NCBI GenBank assembly: GCA_012964965.1
Contig: DTTB01000098.1
Location: forward strand, 1 to 8,162
Direction of reading: 5' to 3'
Origin: Candidatus Nitrosopelagicus sp.
GTDB taxonomy: Archaea > Thermoproteota > Nitrososphaeria > Nitrososphaerales > Nitrosopumilaceae
DNA: 8,162 nucleotides
Position 1 is the first letter of the stretch; each line of letters begins with the position of its first letter. The position numbers and the translations under genes are program-made. Under the pieces are notes generated by a model that made no database searches, had not been told where the DNA came from, and was given only the letters and a program-made list of their open reading frames with translations. Positions 6,067 through 8,162 of the stretch are shown here, piece after piece.

Positions 6067-6687
6067 ATGGGAAAATACACACTACCTGAGATGCCATATG
6101 CATACGATGCATTGGAACCTCATATAGATGCTAAGACAATGGAGATTCATCATACGAAACATCATCAAAAATATACTGATGGAATGAATGGTGCTTTGGA
6201 AAAACTTAGTTCAGAATTGCAAAGCAAAGACATTGTTGATATTTTATCAAACATCAATGAAGTTCCTGACGATGTTAGAGGCGCAATTAATTTCAATGGC
6301 GGTGGATACGATAACCACAAACTATTTTGGAATAATATGAAACCAAATGGCGGTGGAGAACCTGGCGGAGCACTAGCAGATGCGATTAACTCTTCCTTTG
6401 GATCTTTTGCTGACTTTAAGGAACAATTTTCTAGCAAAACAGCTCCAATTCAAGGAAGTGGCTGGGGCTGGCTCGTATACAATCCATCATCTAGTAAAGT
6501 TGAGTACAAAGCAATGCCAAATCAAACTAGTCCTAGAACTGTTGGACTGATTCCGTTGTTAGGACTTGATGTATGGGAGCATGCTTACTATCTAAAGTAC
6601 CAAAACAAACGACCAGACTATATTGCGGCTTGGTGGAATGTTGTTAACTGGGAAGAAGTTGATAATAGACTTTCTAAGACAAAGTAA
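6067..6687 (+). CDS. sod: Superoxide dismutase, Fe/Mn family
   Basis: The enzyme converts superoxide to oxygen and hydrogen peroxide in the cytoplasm; no signal peptide is present. The 206-residue length is typical. All metal ligands are visible: His28 (MEIHHTKHH), His84 (DNHKLFW), Asp168 and His172 (LDVWEHAYY). Second-sphere Tyr36 and the Trp-rich stretch SGWGWLVY (131-138) are also present. Gly80 and Gln153 align with the Gly77/Gln146 pair of E. coli MnSOD, so the outer-sphere glutamine is in the Mn-type position. This suggests Mn or cambialistic use, though metal choice cannot be settled from sequence. The gene stands alone: it is divergent from the protease, is followed by a strong T-rich tract, and the downstream gene has its own promoter. 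It is likely useful to an aerobic ammonia oxidiser. Confidence 0.96.
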   Translation: MGKYTLPEMPYAYDALEPHIDAKTMEIHHTKHHQKYTDGMNGALEKLSSELQSKDIVDILSNINEVPDDVRGAINFNGGGYDNHKLFWNNMKPNGGGEPGGALADAINSSFGSFADFKEQFSSKTAPIQGSGWGWLVYNPSSSKVEYKAMPNQTSPRTVGLIPLLGLDVWEHAYYLKYQNKRPDYIAAWWNVVNWEEVDNRLSKTK

Positions 6688-6693
6688 ATCCTA

Positions 6694-6705
6694 TTTTTTA
6701 TTTTT
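6694..6705 (+). terminator. T-rich terminator after superoxide dismutase
   Basis: A T6 run (6694-6699) and a T5 run (6701-6705) separated by one A begin 7 bases after the SOD stop, with no obvious hairpin. This is the classic form of an archaeal intrinsic terminator. Confidence 0.6.
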
Positions 6706-6726
6706 CTAACCTTGATGTATTAAACG

Positions 6727-6735
6727 CATTTATAG
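6727..6735 (+). promoter_or_regulatory. TATA box of the prefoldin-ftsY operon
   Basis: CATTTATAG is centred 26 bases before the prefoldin ATG at 6757, the best TATA match in the window. It predicts a leaderless transcript. It lies just after the SOD terminator, so the following pair is an independent unit. Confidence 0.55.
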
Positions 6736-6756
6736 CTAGTCACTACATTTTTTATA

Positions 6757-7176
6757 ATGAGTGAAGAGAAAACTCAGCAATTATTGTATCAAATGCAAAT
6801 GCTTGAGGGTTATTTTTCTGAATTAATACAGAAAGAAGAAGCAATCATATCTCTTTTCAGGGAAGCATCTTCTGCAGTTGTCTCACTTAAAGCAATTGAT
6901 AACAAGACTGATTCTGAAACACTGGTACCGATGGGGTTAGGAACTTTTGTAAAAACAAAATTAATTCCCAATCAAAAACTTATCTTAAATGTTGGTGCGG
7001 GTGTTGCCATTGAAAAAGATCAAAACTATGCTATCAATTTTCTTGAATCACGCCTAAAAGAAATGCAAGTCGCTTTACAGGAGATAGGTGGGCAAAAACA
7101 ACAGGTTTCAGCAAGTTTAGAACAAGGAAAACAACAAATGAATCAATTATTGGCTGCTTCTCGTAGCAAAAAATAA
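6757..7176 (+). CDS. pfdA: Prefoldin alpha subunit (GimC alpha)
   Basis: This is a subunit of the hexameric alpha2-beta4 prefoldin, an ATP-independent chaperone that holds unfolded proteins between its tentacles and passes them to the thermosome. The 139 residues show the alpha-type layout. An N-terminal coiled coil (about 3-47, rich in Gln, Glu and Leu) leads to a central pair of beta-hairpins (about 54-90) with VPMGLGTFVK (57-66) and LNVGAGVAIEK (77-87). A C-terminal coiled coil (about 91-135) and a basic SRSKK tail follow. The double hairpin distinguishes alpha from beta subunits. It lies 11 bases before ftsY. The prefoldin-alpha/ftsY pairing is a recurrent archaeal arrangement, often behind L31e, eIF6 and LX genes, which are absent here because SOD lies upstream. 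Confidence 0.94.
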   Translation: MSEEKTQQLLYQMQMLEGYFSELIQKEEAIISLFREASSAVVSLKAIDNKTDSETLVPMGLGTFVKTKLIPNQKLILNVGAGVAIEKDQNYAINFLESRLKEMQVALQEIGGQKQQVSASLEQGKQQMNQLLAASRSKK

Positions 7177-7187
7177 AGAAAAAAGTC

Positions 7188-8162
7188 ATGTTTGAAAAAC
7201 TAGGTAACGCGTTTTCAAATATAGCTAAAAGCCTCGGTGAAAAGGAGCTAAAGGAGCAAGATATTGATGAGAATTTATCTCAACTGGAAATCTCTCTTTT
7301 AGAATCTGATGTCGCAATGGAAGTTATTGATAAAATAAAATTAAATCTTAAAGAAAAATTAGTTGGCAATAAAGTAAGTAGGAAAGAAATTGAAGAATTT
7401 GTTAAAAAAAGTCTAATTCAAAATATTTCTAATATGTTTGATGAAGCTGGTTCATTTGATTTATTGGAAAAGATAAAATCAAAAACGGATCCACAAGATC
7501 CTTTTCTTATTTTGTTTGTTGGTATAAATGGAACAGGTAAAACTACAACCGTAGCAAAAATAGCTAATCTTTTACAAAAAAATAAAATTTCAGTCGTAGT
7601 TGCGGCATCTGACACTTTCAGGGCTGGAGCCATTGAACAATTACGTGAGCACATTAATAGATTAAATTTGAAATTAATTGCACAAAACTATGGTTCAGAT
7701 CCAGCGGCCGTGGCACGTGATGCACTTCTTTATGCTAAATCACATAAGGTAGACTGCGTTTTAATCGATTCGGCTGGGCGAATGCAGACAAATAAGAATT
7801 TGATGGAGCAGATTGAAAAAATTTCAAAAGTTGTAAATCCTGATTTAAAGATATTTGTGGGTGATTCATTAGCTGGAAATGATACTGTTAGTCAGGCTAG
7901 AGAATTCCATAAGCATACAAATTTTGATGGAGCAATTTTGACCAAAAGTGATGCAGATGCTAGAGGAGGAGCAGCTCTTTCGATTGTTGCAGTAACCAAA
8001 AAACCTGTTGTGTATGTGGGCACTGGACAGGAATATGATGACTTGGAATTATTTAACAAGAAAACATTCCTGGAAACAGTTTTTGGTAAACCGGAACCAG
8101 TAGATGAACCAGAACCTACACCAGAACCTACACCAGAACCTACACCAGAACCTACACCAGAA
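7188..8162 (+). CDS. ftsY: Signal recognition particle receptor FtsY, with Pro/Glu/Thr repeat tail (partial at right edge)
   Basis: This membrane-associated GTPase docks the SRP-ribosome complex at the Sec channel. The 325 codons present cover the full NG domain: helical N domain (about 1-95), G1 P-loop GINGTGKTTT (112-121), G2 DTFRAGAIEQL (142-152), G3 DSAGR (194-198; DTAGR is usual), VGDSLAGND (224-232), G4 TKSDADARGG (252-261) and the C-terminal helix ending FLETVFG (294-300). TKxDADARGG is the archaeal FtsY form. The N domain begins almost at residue 1, so the acidic N-terminal A region of bacterial FtsY is missing. FtsY normally ends where residue 300 is. Here the frame continues as KPEPVDEPEP and then PTPE units with no stop before the window edge. 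The start ATG is 11 bases after the prefoldin stop, so the two are co-transcribed. Confidence 0.95.
   Translation, partial: MFEKLGNAFSNIAKSLGEKELKEQDIDENLSQLEISLLESDVAMEVIDKIKLNLKEKLVGNKVSRKEIEEFVKKSLIQNISNMFDEAGSFDLLEKIKSKTDPQDPFLILFVGINGTGKTTTVAKIANLLQKNKISVVVAASDTFRAGAIEQLREHINRLNLKLIAQNYGSDPAAVARDALLYAKSHKVDCVLIDSAGRMQTNKNLMEQIEKISKVVNPDLKIFVGDSLAGNDTVSQAREFHKHTNFDGAILTKSDADARGGAALSIVAVTKKPVVYVGTGQEYDDLELFNKKTFLETVFGKPEPVDEPEPTPEPTPEPTPEPTPE
8109..8162. repeat. 12-base tandem repeat, 4.5 copies, in the ftsY tail
   Basis: The unit CCAGAACCTACA repeats perfectly at 8109, 8121, 8133 and 8145, plus half a unit at 8157-8162, and is cut by the window edge. In the ftsY frame each unit encodes Pro-Glu-Pro-Thr. 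Perfect identity suggests recent slippage-type expansion or strain variability. Confidence 0.9.

Noticed and set aside
6165..6437. 90-codon minus-strand frame opposite superoxide dismutase
   Set aside because: It is an antisense shadow of a gene with all metal ligands present; its proline/serine-rich product resembles no known protein.
5996..6756. tRNA or small RNA genes in the short intergenic gaps
   Set aside because: The gaps (5996-6066, 6688-6756) are fully occupied by promoter- and terminator-like A/T tracts; no cloverleaf or T-loop consensus was found.
7418..7654. 78-codon minus-strand frame opposite ftsY
   Set aside because: It is an antisense shadow of the conserved P-loop region of ftsY.
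8109..8162. CRISPR or mobile-element interpretation of the 12-base repeat
   Set aside because: Units are contiguous with no spacers, lie in frame in ftsY and encode PTPE, so it is a coding tandem repeat.

Overview
The window looks like a marine, low-GC archaeon of the ammonia-oxidising Nitrososphaerota (Thaumarchaeota), most likely Nitrosopumilaceae. Several things point there. The base composition is roughly one third GC by eye. The genes are archaeal or archaeal-eukaryotic types: ribosomal proteins L32e and L19e, prefoldin alpha, archaeal FtsY, the short SecE/Sec61-gamma, and D-aminoacyl-tRNA deacylase of the DTD2 type. TATA-like elements sit about 26 bases before many start codons, as in leaderless archaeal transcripts. 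The placement is an inference from protein style and gene content, not from a database match.

Layout, left to right. A probable partial acidic N-terminus of Spt5/NusG (minus, running off the left edge) lies behind a small 59-residue secE (minus, 88-267). A 40-base divergent promoter region follows. Then dtdA (308-1084) and a minimal O6-methylguanine-DNA methyltransferase (1081-1380) run rightward and overlap by 4 bases. They meet the L32e-L19e pair (minus, 1377-2223) tail to tail. A 149-base divergent region leads to ATP-dependent PEP carboxykinase (2373-3965). That gene meets, again tail to tail, a secreted membrane-anchored subtilisin-like protease (minus, 3962-5995). A 71-base divergent region precedes Fe/Mn superoxide dismutase (6067-6687). 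Last is the conserved archaeal pair prefoldin alpha (6757-7176) and ftsY (7188 to the right edge, incomplete).

Functionally this is mostly housekeeping. Protein biogenesis is represented by SecE, FtsY, prefoldin, L19e, L32e and probably Spt5. Quality control and repair are covered by DtdA and the alkyltransferase. Carbon metabolism is represented by PckA, oxidative defence by SOD, and extracellular proteolysis by the S8 protease. I see no mobile element, CRISPR array, tRNA, rRNA or defence system, and no clear undescribed multi-gene system.

The points most worth a second look are small-scale. FtsY carries a Pro/Glu/Thr repeat tail after its complete NG domain. A similar Glu/Pro-rich repeat lies at the opposite edge in inverted orientation. 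Both convergent gene pairs share exactly the same 4-base stop overlap (CTAA), so termination signals must lie inside the opposing gene. Both edges fall inside short tandem repeats, so the window may be a contig that ended at repeats.
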